Notes under the pieces: model-generated | Told to the model about the DNA's origin: nothing | What the model saw: the letters and a program-made list of their open reading frames with translations, nothing else | Databases searched by the model: none | Made by a program: the position numbers and the translations under genes | Assembly (NCBI GenBank): GCA_037577475.1 | Contig: CM075197.1 | Span: 21,358,150 to 21,422,149, forward strand | DNA: 64,000 bases | Reading direction: 5' to 3' | From: Chaunax sp. Z400 | Taxonomy: Eukaryota > Chordata > Actinopteri > Lophiiformes > Chaunacidae | Shown: one piece after another, positions 1 to 11,000 of the stretch | Position numbering within the stretch: the stretch's first letter is position 1 | Layout of the letters: every line of letters begins with the position of its first letter

Positions 1-1360
1 AACTGCTAAGAGCCAATGATGATCTTGTGCAAACCCCCCCTATCCCCCACCGCACCCCACCCCACCCCACCCTCCCATATTTCAGTGATTTGTTTGCTTT
101 TTGTATTAAATAATAAACAACATGTGTTCATTAGGCTGCTTTAGAGGTACTGGCATGCAGATTTTATTGAGTTTCAACAGAACCAGTCAAGCTGTTTCCA
201 GTCTTTATGCTAAGCTAAGCTAACTGGATGCTGTCTGTAGCTTTTATATTTCTCAAACAGATGTGAGAGTGGTATCAATCTTCTCGTTTTACTCCCAGTC
301 AGGAAGAGAAATGTCAAGCTTTAAGCTTTACATATCGTCTTATTCTAACTATCACAGAGGACGGTGTTGGAATTCAGAGGAGCATGAGAAAATACAGGAC
401 TGAAATCTCCAATGAAATCTGAAATCTCCACTCCCAGATGGAGCCAGAGTGAAACAGCCAGACCAGCTTTTACTCCCAGTGGTCAGGTTGCTCATTATCC
501 CCTGCCAAGCTCACACAGTTAGAGGAGGAGTGAACTCTCATCCCGCTGTAATGAGCCTTGCATCCCACTAGAGACTTTGGCATGAAGTTTGGCGAGGCAG
601 CCACCCTGTTGCTCTGCAGCTGACTGAGGGACCTGAGCGAAGCATGTGATGGCGTCCTCAATGGGTTGTTAGGTACATCTACTGCCAGGCACCACTGCTT
701 CCACTGCTCTCTGTGGAGCAGGATGACCTGACTCTATGGAGACACTTCTCCTTTATGGTTTTCTCTGACTTAGTCGAGTGCTGGATAGCTGTTGTGTCTT
801 CCAGTTTGTAAGAACAGAACAGAACAGATATCTCTCTGTCAAACACCTCCTGAGTTGTCTTCCTCTGTGTTCATATTCTTATTCCCCATGTATTTGTAAT
901 TCATTATAAACCTTTTTGTATGGTGGCAGCCACTTAAAACCATCTTAAAACCACAATAGGTCAGATTAACAAGAATCATAGTACCTTTTTTTTCCAGAGT
1001 AACGGAAGCAATCTTGTTTTTAAGGTTTTATTCTTATAGTTAGAGAGTGTTTAAGTTTCAGTAGCAGCATTTTCCTTTTGGACCCAAGTCATTTCTTAAA
1101 CTATGGGGTCCAACAGTTGTTGTTTTTTTTTGCACGTGTGATCCTGATGTCTTCTTGTTTTTCTGATGTTTTTGTTTTTGGAAAATGAGCATTTAGTTTT
1201 TGCACTTAAATGTAACACTGCTTTCAGCTAGTGCTAACTCATTAGCTCTTAATTACACACAGTTTTTTTTTTTTTTTTTTACACATTAATGTCACTACAA
1301 GACATTCACATTTGCAAAGGTATGTATTGTATATTAAACTTAAATATGAGATTTTTGTTG

Positions 1361-1437
1361 TATGATAAATAATAATAATATAAATAAGTAATACAAATAA
1401 AAATAATAATACAAATAAAATAATAATAATAATAAAT
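1361..1437. repeat. AT-rich AAT-type simple repeat
   Basis: Interrupted AAT/AAAT units forming low-complexity DNA; no coding content. Confidence 0.75.
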
Positions 1438-2230
1438 AGTAAGTGATCAACAAATTTTTTATGCACAGCTTTCTGTCAATGTGCTCCAGTGTTATTTTTA
1501 GTTCAATTCATTGTTAACCAGACCTTTAAGTTTGATGTGTTTTCCTAGGGAGACTTGACCACAACAGAAATACATGTACTTAAAGATAAAACCACAAATA
1601 GAAAGACTGAAATAGAAAGACAAAGGAGAAGAGAACAAAAGGCATGTGTCTAAAATAATGTCTAAAAATGTTCTCACAACCTTTTTAACATCTGTTTAAA
1701 GCTTTTCCTGTGGTCTATTTCCATCTATAGAGGAATCAGATATTATGAAGAATGTCTTACTTGCTGCATTAGCATATTCAGCAGACATACCTGCTGGTAT
1801 GTCAATCACCGAACACTTCAGCAAAAGTTCAAGTTTTTCTGGATTGCCTTATTTTTCGGTAGATAGAGCTTCCTGTCTAAGGGACTGTGAGGGTGATTCT
1901 GGTTTTTGTGAAACTTAGGTTTGAAAACGACTGACAAGAGAAATATGCATCCTAAATACAGCATCTGAAACACCGTGAAACGTTGAAAAGTACACTGTTG
2001 TTGTGTTTCACAACTACGTCAGTGAACTAAAGAAGTTTTCCAAAATTCCTTCATCTCAAAGACTCACAGCGGGCCGGTTAAATAGCAGAAGACTTTTCTG
2101 ACAGTCTCAAACACAGAAAGCTCTCAAGGACAAATCTGACAAATGTTTTAGACAATTGAATGCTGCCAGTCCAACTAGTGATTGAATTGTACAGCACAAA
2201 AAAACAAATTAGGCACTTTTCTCAGACACA

Positions 2231-2312
2231 TACACTACCAGTCAATAGTTTGGACACAGTTTCCCATTCAAGTGGATGGGAAACTGTGTCCAAACTATTG
2301 ACTGGTACTGTA
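2231..2312. repeat. Foldback (inverted) repeat, MITE-like
   Basis: Two 37-base arms (2231-2267 and 2276-2312) are reverse complements with one mismatch, around an 8-base loop. The arm contains CCAGTCAATAGTTTGGACAC, which resembles the terminal sequence of fish DNA transposons. It looks like two transposon ends brought together by near-complete internal deletion. Both ends are TAC/GTA, compatible with a TA target site, but family assignment is inference. Confidence 0.8.
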
Positions 2313-5124
2313 GTTTGAGCTCAATTTCCAGAAGCCACACTGGAAACACAAAAAGAAAGAAGTGATTTGGTAAAAAGGCCACAAGGAAAGCAGCATCTTC
2401 AGTGAAGACAAGCTCCAAACTTGCCAAATTTAACAACTTGAGCACAATTAACAAAACATCTGAAGGCAATGATTTCCAAAAAGCCAGTTTCCAATAGAGT
2501 AGTGACCTTCAAGCTCATCTGTAGGAAATTTCAAAGCAATTTCCTGCAGATGTACCAGGCCATGAGACACAGTGTGCCATTGGTTCTGTCTCACTCACGG
2601 TCATCCTGGCAATTCTTTTGTTACCATGACAACATGTCTCTGCACCCCTCAGCCTCTTGATTGTGTGGAAATTGCACAAGAAGACAAAGGGAAAATTTCA
2701 GACACTGAGAAGCAGCGATTGAACGCAGTCATGTCACCAATGTTAGTCTCAGTGTTCTCAGCTATCTATAGTCATGGGATAAGTGTGTCACTCCATCTCA
2801 CAGGCTGATCCTTCACTGTCATCCTACATAAAACCAGTCACATATTGGGAAACGCAGGTCTGGTTTTTTAGGATGAGTTTGTAGGAACTACAAACCCTTC
2901 ATATATCATACAAAACTCACAGCCGCACTTTTCGGTGCAGTCGTAAAAGTTTAGACTAGGAATAGAACCACAATTCAGAGACACAATGTTGATGCATGTT
3001 ATCCTTGCATTTTGTGCCTGATGGGAATATACATACTGATAACATTCACCACAATAAATTGAACTGAATTAAGTATCTAAACAGTGATTTCTCTCCATAT
3101 GTCACAGCATTTCCATGATTTAGATACACATTCACATATTTTGCTCAATATTACAATGTTGCTTTAAGTTTGTAAGTGCTACTTTGGTGCACTGAGGGTG
3201 CATAAGTCAATGTGCGTTCTATAGCAGTGAATTCACTCTGTAGCCTATGTTTTAATAAAATTACAATTTAGGTTGAACGATGCTTTATAAAGCTCTGCAC
3301 TGTTATGGTTTAATGGAATAGTTTGATTTTGAAAAATATGTTCATTCACTTTCTTGCTGAGATGCAAGTGTGTACAGTACACAGTCAAATAACTATGAGT
3401 TAGTTCTTAGATAGCAAGATTGTGTATTGATATTGAAGGAACAACTGTAATATTGAACATTTTTGAGTTCTGATTCCCTTTAACCTGTTCAAAACATTGA
3501 TGTTTAGTCATCTTCAGTCATCTTAGAAGGTGTCAAGCTTTTAGAAAATGTAAAAAAAGTCATGCACAGTGATATTTGGGAGTTCTTATTTTAAAACTTT
3601 TGGCCGAAAAGACCATCAAATATTTTAATTTGTTCATTTTTTTCCAAGGCTAAGACACTGATGTCACAGTATTCATACAGGTGAATTGTGAGTTTCTTTC
3701 AGAGCTGTGACAGTTGCATTAATTCAAATGTAACAAAAAGGGATTATGCTAAAATCCCCCGCTGTGTTAGAATTTAATCAGGTTCTCTCCTCATCTGGGC
3801 AATATTACAACACTCTCATCTCCCTACCTGTCCCTATACCTAAAGCATGTGATAGAATGAATAAGGCCAATACATTTTTGGCCTGCATGAGTCATGAAGT
3901 TGTCATGCAGCAGCCCTCACACACAAATTACTGGAATTTATGCTTGTACAGTAGCCCTGCAGAAATGTGTCACCTATTACTGTGTCAACAGATACACTCT
4001 TTTCATTACTGTGTCTGTTTTACTGATGCACCATGTCATTTTTCGATATATTCATTATTTACTTTGATAAGGAAAAACATTTGAAATATCAATATTATTC
4101 ACACAGAATTTCAAACTAATCAACACCAAAGCTTCTGCAACAACTAGAACCATCATGAGAAACTTAATCGGGACATAAATAAAAACCAATGATGGCTGCT
4201 GCGCAGCAGTGAGTCGGGACATTTTGAGGAGGTAGATGAAGGAGGAAAAGGAGGGGAAAAAAGGAAGAGTAGGAAGACAAATGAGAAAAATAGCAGGGTC
4301 CATCAGCAGAACTGTCTGAACCAAATTTTCATTAAAGCCGAAATCATGTCTCTATAATTCACACAGCACAATGGCTGAGTAGATGGAAGATGTCACATCT
4401 TGATCATATCAAACTACCCAGAGAAGTGCAGACAGGAACAGCGTGGACCATTATCATTGAGATTTATTAAACTGATGACTTTTTTAAAGATCATGTGTCT
4501 ATAATCCAGTGTTTCTCAGTCCTAAGGACCCTCTACCCTGATAGAGATTTAGATGTTTCTCTGCTCAGACACACTTGATTTAAATGAATGGATCATTATG
4601 AGGCTTAGTGATGAATCTGATCATTTGATTCAGGGGTGTTGGAAAAGGGACACATTTAAAACAAGAAGGATGGGGGTCACTAGCACAATGCCTAATAGGG
4701 AATAAGATGTTCATTCTAAATCACACAGGAGTGAAACTCACAACCTTTGACCCAAAGGGTAAGTCATGGCCTTGTTGAGCTATACCTAAGAGAATAACCT
4801 TATGTGGGTTCACACAATGACAAAGGCAAGGTTACATGTAAAGGTAGATTTTGCTCCATACATGAGGAATTGATATTTTAAGATGTTCTTTTTCCCATTG
4901 ACTGAAATAGTTTAAATGATAGAATTCAAAATATTGACAAAAATTCATGTTTAAGATAAAACCCTGATATTTACCACACTTATTCTACCACAATATCAAA
5001 AATGTCATTTTCGTGAACATTGCAGATTTATTTAGTGAGAATTGTATCTGTTTACATTCAAACGTTTTGATCTGTTGCACCAAATTTGGTGTCAGTTGAG
5101 CAAAAACGTTTGGCTCTCCACTTC

Positions 5125-5131
<7 letters not shown>

Positions 5132-5181
<50 letters not shown>

Positions 5182-5190
5182 TGTGTGTGT
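5132..5190. repeat. Compound (CT)n-(GT)n microsatellite
   Basis: An uninterrupted CT run at about 5132-5164 passes directly into a GT run at about 5165-5190. Apparent open frames across it on both strands are repeat artefacts. Confidence 0.95.
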
Positions 5191-5513
5191 ACTGGGAGTG
5201 TCCATCCTGGTCTCTCTGCTGCCACCTGCACACCTGAATCTGTTGATTTTGGAATGGATTTGGATAAAGGGACAGATCCATGAATCCATTAAAACTGGGG
5301 CTTTTTTCAGCATTTTCACCAATTACACATTAAACTAATTCACAGATTTTCATGAAACTTGGTGGAGCAGTGGGGCGTATGCCAAAAATGGAACTGTTAA
5401 ATTTTGGAGTAGATCCTTAAAATCTAGATCTTTAACTGAACCCTGAGGGCAGACATGGTGCACATAACTTGACGGAATTTAGATAAGGATTTAATTTAGT
5501 TAAAGTTTTAAAG

Positions 5514-5750
5514 GGATTGTACTTATATAGCGCCTTTCTAGTCTGACTGACCACTCAAAGCGCTTTATACAGTGGTGGCAGGTTCCACCTACGCATCAGG
5601 AGCGGTAACACTCACACACTGACCAATGAAAGCAAATTGGGGTTCAATGTCTTTCCCAAGGACACTTGGACACATAGACAGGGGCTGGGGATCGAACCAC
5701 TAACCTTATGATAAGTGGACAACCGCTCTACCTCTGAACTACATCCGCCT
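5514..5750 (+). repeat. Teleost dispersed repeat inserted in an older repeat
   Basis: This stretch begins around TATATAGCGCCTTTCTAGTC, continues with CACTCAAAGCGCTTTA, and ends near GGATCGAACCACTAACC and ACCGCTCTACCTCTGAACTAC. These blocks recur in many fish genomes as a short interspersed repeat of about 230 bases. The class (SINE or LINE-derived) cannot be settled from one copy. Confidence 0.55.
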
Positions 5751-5801
5751 ATGGAACTGCTGGGCCTTGACGGAGGTATGTGCTTTTTTGAGTGTCCTTC
5801 T

Positions 5802-5804
<3 letters not shown>

Positions 5805-5857
<53 letters not shown>
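5805..5857. repeat. (AAT)n microsatellite
   Basis: About 17 perfect AAT units. It sits at the 3' end of the LINE-like tail and may have arisen from its terminal repeat. Poly-Asn and poly-Leu open frames here are artefacts. Confidence 0.95.
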
Positions 5858-5858
<1 letters not shown>

Positions 5859-7103
5859 CAGCATGAAATGTGCCTTTCTGTGCATAAACACAAACCAAAC
5901 TTTGCACACAAGTCCCATAAAGCTGTTATGTTCCACTTTAAAGGAAGTCTAATGTTTCATACCTGGGGACTGTGCATGCAGACTATTTATAGGGAACTTT
6001 TAAGATGCACAAAGACAAGACAAGCAAAAAGTCTCCTGCCAGCCAATTGTAAATAAAAGGAACCGTCCGTGGCTGAGACAATTCTACATCAAAGAAAAAG
6101 ACTGACATTTCTCAAGCGGCAGATTGCAAGCCTCTTATCACTAATCATAATTTTAGATAAAAAAAAAGGTTTCTCTAAAAATAAACTGTCAATGATCTTT
6201 TTTGCAGACCTGTGCCTGTCAAGCCTCCTTCACCAGCTATTACTGTTTGTAAATGATCAGTAGTCAAGAGCTGAGGGTGCATGGTTGACACATCAGTCGG
6301 TTGTATGAAATAAACACTGGAAAAAGTGATCTGCGTTTGATCACAGAAAATTTGATGATATAGGTGCAGGTTCATAAAACTCTAATTCAGATCAGAATGC
6401 TTACAGACAAGGGGAGGCTGTATTTTAATTTCTAAAACTTACTTACTGAACAAAATAACCAGCTGGTGTACCATATGTCATTTATGCAGAGTAAGCTGTG
6501 AGTACATCTAAAATAAGATTGAACGCCATGCAGTGGTTATAATTACTCACCATATTGTTTGATTATATAATCCTGAATTTTGAGTTTTAATTTTGGATAT
6601 TTGATTTGACTCTTCTAATAAATTTTCATAGATGAATTTGCCACAAACCTTCTTCCTTGTCGGTGTGGATAAAATGTTTTATTTCTAACACTTCTGTGTG
6701 GGAGTGGTGATAATAACAGAGACCAAAAGGGTGACAGCTCCAGCTAAAACTGTTACCCTTCAAAGTATATCTTGATTAAATTTACTGTGGTGAAAATCAC
6801 GAACTTGATCAATTCCTCGTAGCGAAACAGAATGTTTGGTTAGGATGCTGTCACGAAAAATTCACAAAAAAATAAAGTGATTTACTCCCATGTAAATGCA
6901 TTACTAGATGTTTAAAAGTATCATTAATAACTTTGATTTAGTCGTTTTGATGCTGTTGATCAGTTTTGGAATGCCTGCAGTTTCTAATCTTCTTTTGTTT
7001 TGCATTTTGGTTTTGATGAGATTTGGATCACAAATTGCACCCTAATGGTAGGAGTCACCTCAATAACAAATGGCTGTAGGGGTTGTAATTAGAGCTATTG
7101 CAC

Positions 7104-7148
7104 ATCTCTCTCTCTCTATCTCTCTCTCTCTCTCTCTTTGTCTCTCTC
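7104..7148. repeat. (CT)n microsatellite upstream of shisa9
   Basis: Interrupted CT tract about 390 bases before the shisa9 start codon, in the probable promoter or leader region. Confidence 0.9.
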
Positions 7149-7536
7149 ACCTCCCGATTCACTCACTCACTGGGGTTTGTTCTAGTTCTCCAGTTTGTGC
7201 TTTGTATACCGGCACTGTGGCGTCCACCAGCCTCGAAGGAGTAAACCAGCCTTTAACGCAGCCAGGTGCACCACTTCAGTGATGCGCCTTCTCACCAACT
7301 CTTTACTACAGTGGCTGCTTTTTTTTTTGAGAGAGATTAAACTGTTTTGCATAGTAGTAATACGATTTTTTTTTTAAAGAAAAGAAAGGTACAGAGGCGC
7401 ATTGTGCTTTCACACATGGAAGTTGGAATCTGCCTCATAACATTTACGCATGGCTGTGTCTCGTGTCCTCGGAAGATGCGTCCGGGTTAATGAGATAATC
7501 TCGGGGTGTAAAGAGCGGAGTAAAAAGTGAGCAACG

Positions 7537-8045
7537 ATGCGGGGAACTGAGCTGCTGCTCGGCTACTTTTTGGTGAAAGTTATGGTGTGCGACGCGGAGG
7601 ATGAGCCGGGTCAGACACTCGACGACTTCATGATAGTGACCGGGTTTAACTACTCAAAGGAGGGCGAGAACGGAGTCACAGACAGCCCACACATGGAGGA
7701 CAAGTGTCGAGGCTACTACGACGTGATGGGTCAGTGGGATCCGCCGTTCATATGCAGGACGGGCAGCTACCTGTACTGCTGCGGCACCTGTGGCTTCAGG
7801 TTCTGCTGCGCGTTTAAAAGCTCCCGGCTGGACCAGACCACCTGTAAGAACTACGACACCCCGCCGTGGATGATGACAGGAAGACCCCCGCCGAAAGTGG
7901 ACGTGTCGCTGGACACCGCGAAGGATAAAACCAATCTTATAGTCTATGTAATCTGCGGGGTTGTGGCCATAATGGCACTGATAGGAATTTTCACCAAGCT
8001 TGGTTTGGAGAAGACGCACCGCCCGCAGCGAGAAAACATGTCAAG
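7537..8045 (+). CDS. shisa9: shisa9 coding exon 1
   Basis: It starts at ATG 7537 and ends at a GTAGGT donor after two bases of an Arg codon (phase 2). It encodes the signal peptide, the whole cysteine-rich ectodomain, the membrane helix and the juxtamembrane segment GLEKTHRPQRENMS. It is GC- and CpG-richer than its flanks. Confidence 0.93.
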
Positions 8046-11000
8046 GTAGGTTAGATATGCAACAGTAATCGAGCTTTTTCATTCACATTTATTTTAGAGT
8101 TTGGAGTTGTTTTGTCCTCTCATCACTGTAATCTCCTCTGCCACACATGGCAGATGACCTCCTATCTAATTCAATCTGTCCAAACATAATTAAATAAATG
8201 CTCATGAGGTATGAGATGTATTAAGTTGTCTCTGTTAAACAAAAAATTTAAATCTCATCATAACCAAGTCACAAAGCAACAAGTTGTTTTTAAAATTTTA
8301 AAATTCCAAAAAAAAATTCTTTTTAAATTTTTTTTTTTACAGTTTTGCATTTTTAAATTACCTACTATCAACATCATAGGGCAAATATTCAGTTTAACAT
8401 ATATTTCCTCCAGTAAGAAACAAGTTTGATGACACTCAGCCTGCTCTTTCTGCCCCACCTACTGCTTAACAGTAAAATCACTGACACACTTTTTCCATAC
8501 AAGTGTTAATAACATACAGTTTAAACCCAGCACAGCTGCAATGTTGCAATATTTTAGTAAAAACATTTTTGTCTGCAAAATCTACAACTAATTTTTTTGT
8601 GGAACACATTACCAATGCCGAGAAATAGCCTAAATTTTGATGTAATGTCCATCTAACTTAAAAATAATAAACACACACAATACATTATGCAGGTTACAGG
8701 TTAGGTCTTCAGCATGTTAAAAATGTAAACATATTATTATTATCATATTATTAAGTTTTACAGAACTTATTGTATTGTATGATTGTCTGCTTGTACTCCT
8801 ATTTCTCTCCCAATAACTTTTAAAAGTAGTTGTTTAACAGATATTAACACATTGCTTGACTGTGCCTTCCAAACACCATAATATTAAAGTTATTCACACG
8901 TGACATGTAGACCCATACACTGAAGATAATAGAACCGTATACTAAAGCAAAGCAACAGCATTATTCACATCAAGTCCTTCAATTCACCTTCCTATCCCAA
9001 ATTAAAGGACTGGATTTCATAAAAATGTAGGCTGCACAAAATAAAACATTAGATAAAACAAACCCTGTTGCCACAGAAAATGGTGTGTGTGTTTTTGTCG
9101 CTTTGGAGTTGGTCCACTGGTGTGTTTTTTTTTTTTTGAACTCTCAGACATCTGAAACTATGGCCACTGCTTTTGCACGACTGCATGACATTTAAAAAAA
9201 ATTATTTAATTTTTTTTTTTGCCATCTCTGAATCTGGAAAAAATGATTGGTGCTATACTGCTAGCTTACTGCACCAGTCTGTTGCTCTGTATGACTGGGA
9301 GTGCTGCACAGGGTGGTAAACGCTGGTTACTTCAGCACCTGTCTGCCAGTGATCTTTTGGTGTTAAAAGGAATGCATTCATTGATCGGTGCATCTGTTCT
9401 TGAGTCATATAAAGTCATATTCTCCCCCCATGTGAGACTGAAAAAAAATAACTGGCAAAAAAGGTAAAAGAAAAACCCTCTTTGAGAACCACCCTCCACC
9501 AGCTTAGTTGTGACTGGTTTCCCAGTAGCTGCATCTCCATTTCTTTGTGGAATTTTCCATCATTTTCCGCCACTAAGGCATCATAGACGGTGACAGGTGT
9601 ACCTGTGCTTGACCCACGTGTGTGTAGTTTGATTGACAGCCCCACACACGAACCCAGACCCGTGATGAAAGGCGTCCCTGCTTTCTTCACGGCCATTGAA
9701 TAAAAGCCCTGTTTTTGAAAACCGTCTCATAATGGAACGGAAAACCCTGCTATAGCTACTCTGGCATCAGGTTAAAACGTTGGTGACATTTATCTAAAGA
9801 AACATGCATGTGAACACGACAGGAAATACTGAGGCTAGCAAAAATGATTAAGGTCATATACAGATGAGATGTGTACTGTATGATAAGATATGCATGATAA
9901 GATGATAATGTAATTATAGTGACAGGCCCACTTCTGACAGGTGACACCATTCTCTAGATGTGACCTAACTTACAGTAAGCTGCTTTTAAATCCTACAATC
10001 TCCCAAGCAAAGAGCACCTGGCCTTATATTTACACTGTATCCTCTTAGGTTAAATCAGTTGCTCCCAAACTATTTCATATCAAGGATGCCTAAAATGACA
10101 GAGATTAGATTTTCGTCAGGCCTGGGGAGAAGCTACCATCAGCTGCCAGGACCACCTCCTCTGGTCTGTTAGCAGCGGCACAAGACTGGGAGCTGAAAGT
10201 TGACCTGGGGAAACAACTGAAGTTCCCAGAAACGGCTGCCACAACATCGTTAAGACCAGACTTGGTGCTGATCTCGGAGGCCTCCAAGCAGATCATTCTC
10301 TTGGAGCTCACCGTTCCTTGGGAGGATCGAATTGAGGAGGCCCACGAGAGGAAGAGGGCAAAGTACTCTGAGCTGGTGGAGGAGTGTCGAGGCAATGGGT
10401 GGCGAGTGAGGTGTGAGCCCATTGAGGTGGGTTGCAGAGGGTTTGCAGGCCAGTCCCTCTGTAGGGCCTACAACATGCTGGGCATTACAGGGGCCAGTAG
10501 GCAAAGGGCCGTCAAGTTGGCCACCGAGGCAGCAGAAGCTGCATCACGGTGGCTTTGGATCAGGAGAGGAGAGCCGTGGGTGGGGTAGAGCTAACTGGAC
10601 ACAAGTCGGGGCTTGATCAACCCCGGCTGGGTCGCCTGGGGGAGGGTGTCTGATTGTTGAAAGACCCGAAACACCCAATGACCCCAGGTAACGTCACTGA
10701 TGATGTGTCCAGGTGCATCATAAGACTATGTATCTTGCAAAAAAAGACCACAGACTCCCATATGATACAGAACGTGTATGATGCCCCTGACCAAAATAGT
10801 ACATTCTGTCATTTATTTGTTATTTATGGATGCATATAAAGTGAAAAAAAAAAGTTCCCAATTTTTGCTTAGGACCCCCTGGAACCTCCTCATGGACCCC
10901 TCTAGTGATTTGATAAGCAGTTTCAATACCTAACTGAGCAGGTGTCCGACCATCATTGCTATATCAGGTTAAAGCCTTACCAGTAGCCATTAGTTCGTAG

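Larger units (their letters stand above)
5191..5858 (+). mobile_element. LINE-like 3' tail with AAT tail, interrupted by a second repeat
   Basis: The text at 5191-5513 (short motifs such as GGGACAGATCCATGAATCC and CATGAAACTTGGTGGAGCA) and at 5751-5858 (GGGCCTTGACGGAGGTATG, then AGTGTCCTTCTAGTT and an AAT run) resembles the 3' end of a common fish non-LTR retrotransposon ending in a trinucleotide tail. The two parts are separated by a different repeat at about 5514-5750. Recognition rests on remembered consensus fragments, so the clade (RTE-like) is tentative. Confidence 0.5.
1..7536. other. Intergenic region upstream of shisa9
   Basis: No convincing coding exon is visible on either strand over this stretch. 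Open frames present (for example 3746-4084 and 2242-2469) have no recognisable motif and no codon bias. It holds AT-rich simple sequence near 1361-1437, a foldback repeat at 2231-2312, CT/GT microsatellites, and a nested pair of dispersed repeats at 5191-5858. The last 500 bases presumably carry the shisa9 promoter and 5' leader. Confidence 0.6.

Noticed and set aside
3746..4084. 112-codon plus-strand open frame
   Set aside because: No motif, no splice context and AT-driven composition.
5042..5338. Open frames with Ser-Leu and Cys-Val repeats on both strands
   Set aside because: Produced by the CT/GT microsatellite.
5767..5952. Poly-Asn and poly-Leu open frames
   Set aside because: Produced by the AAT microsatellite.
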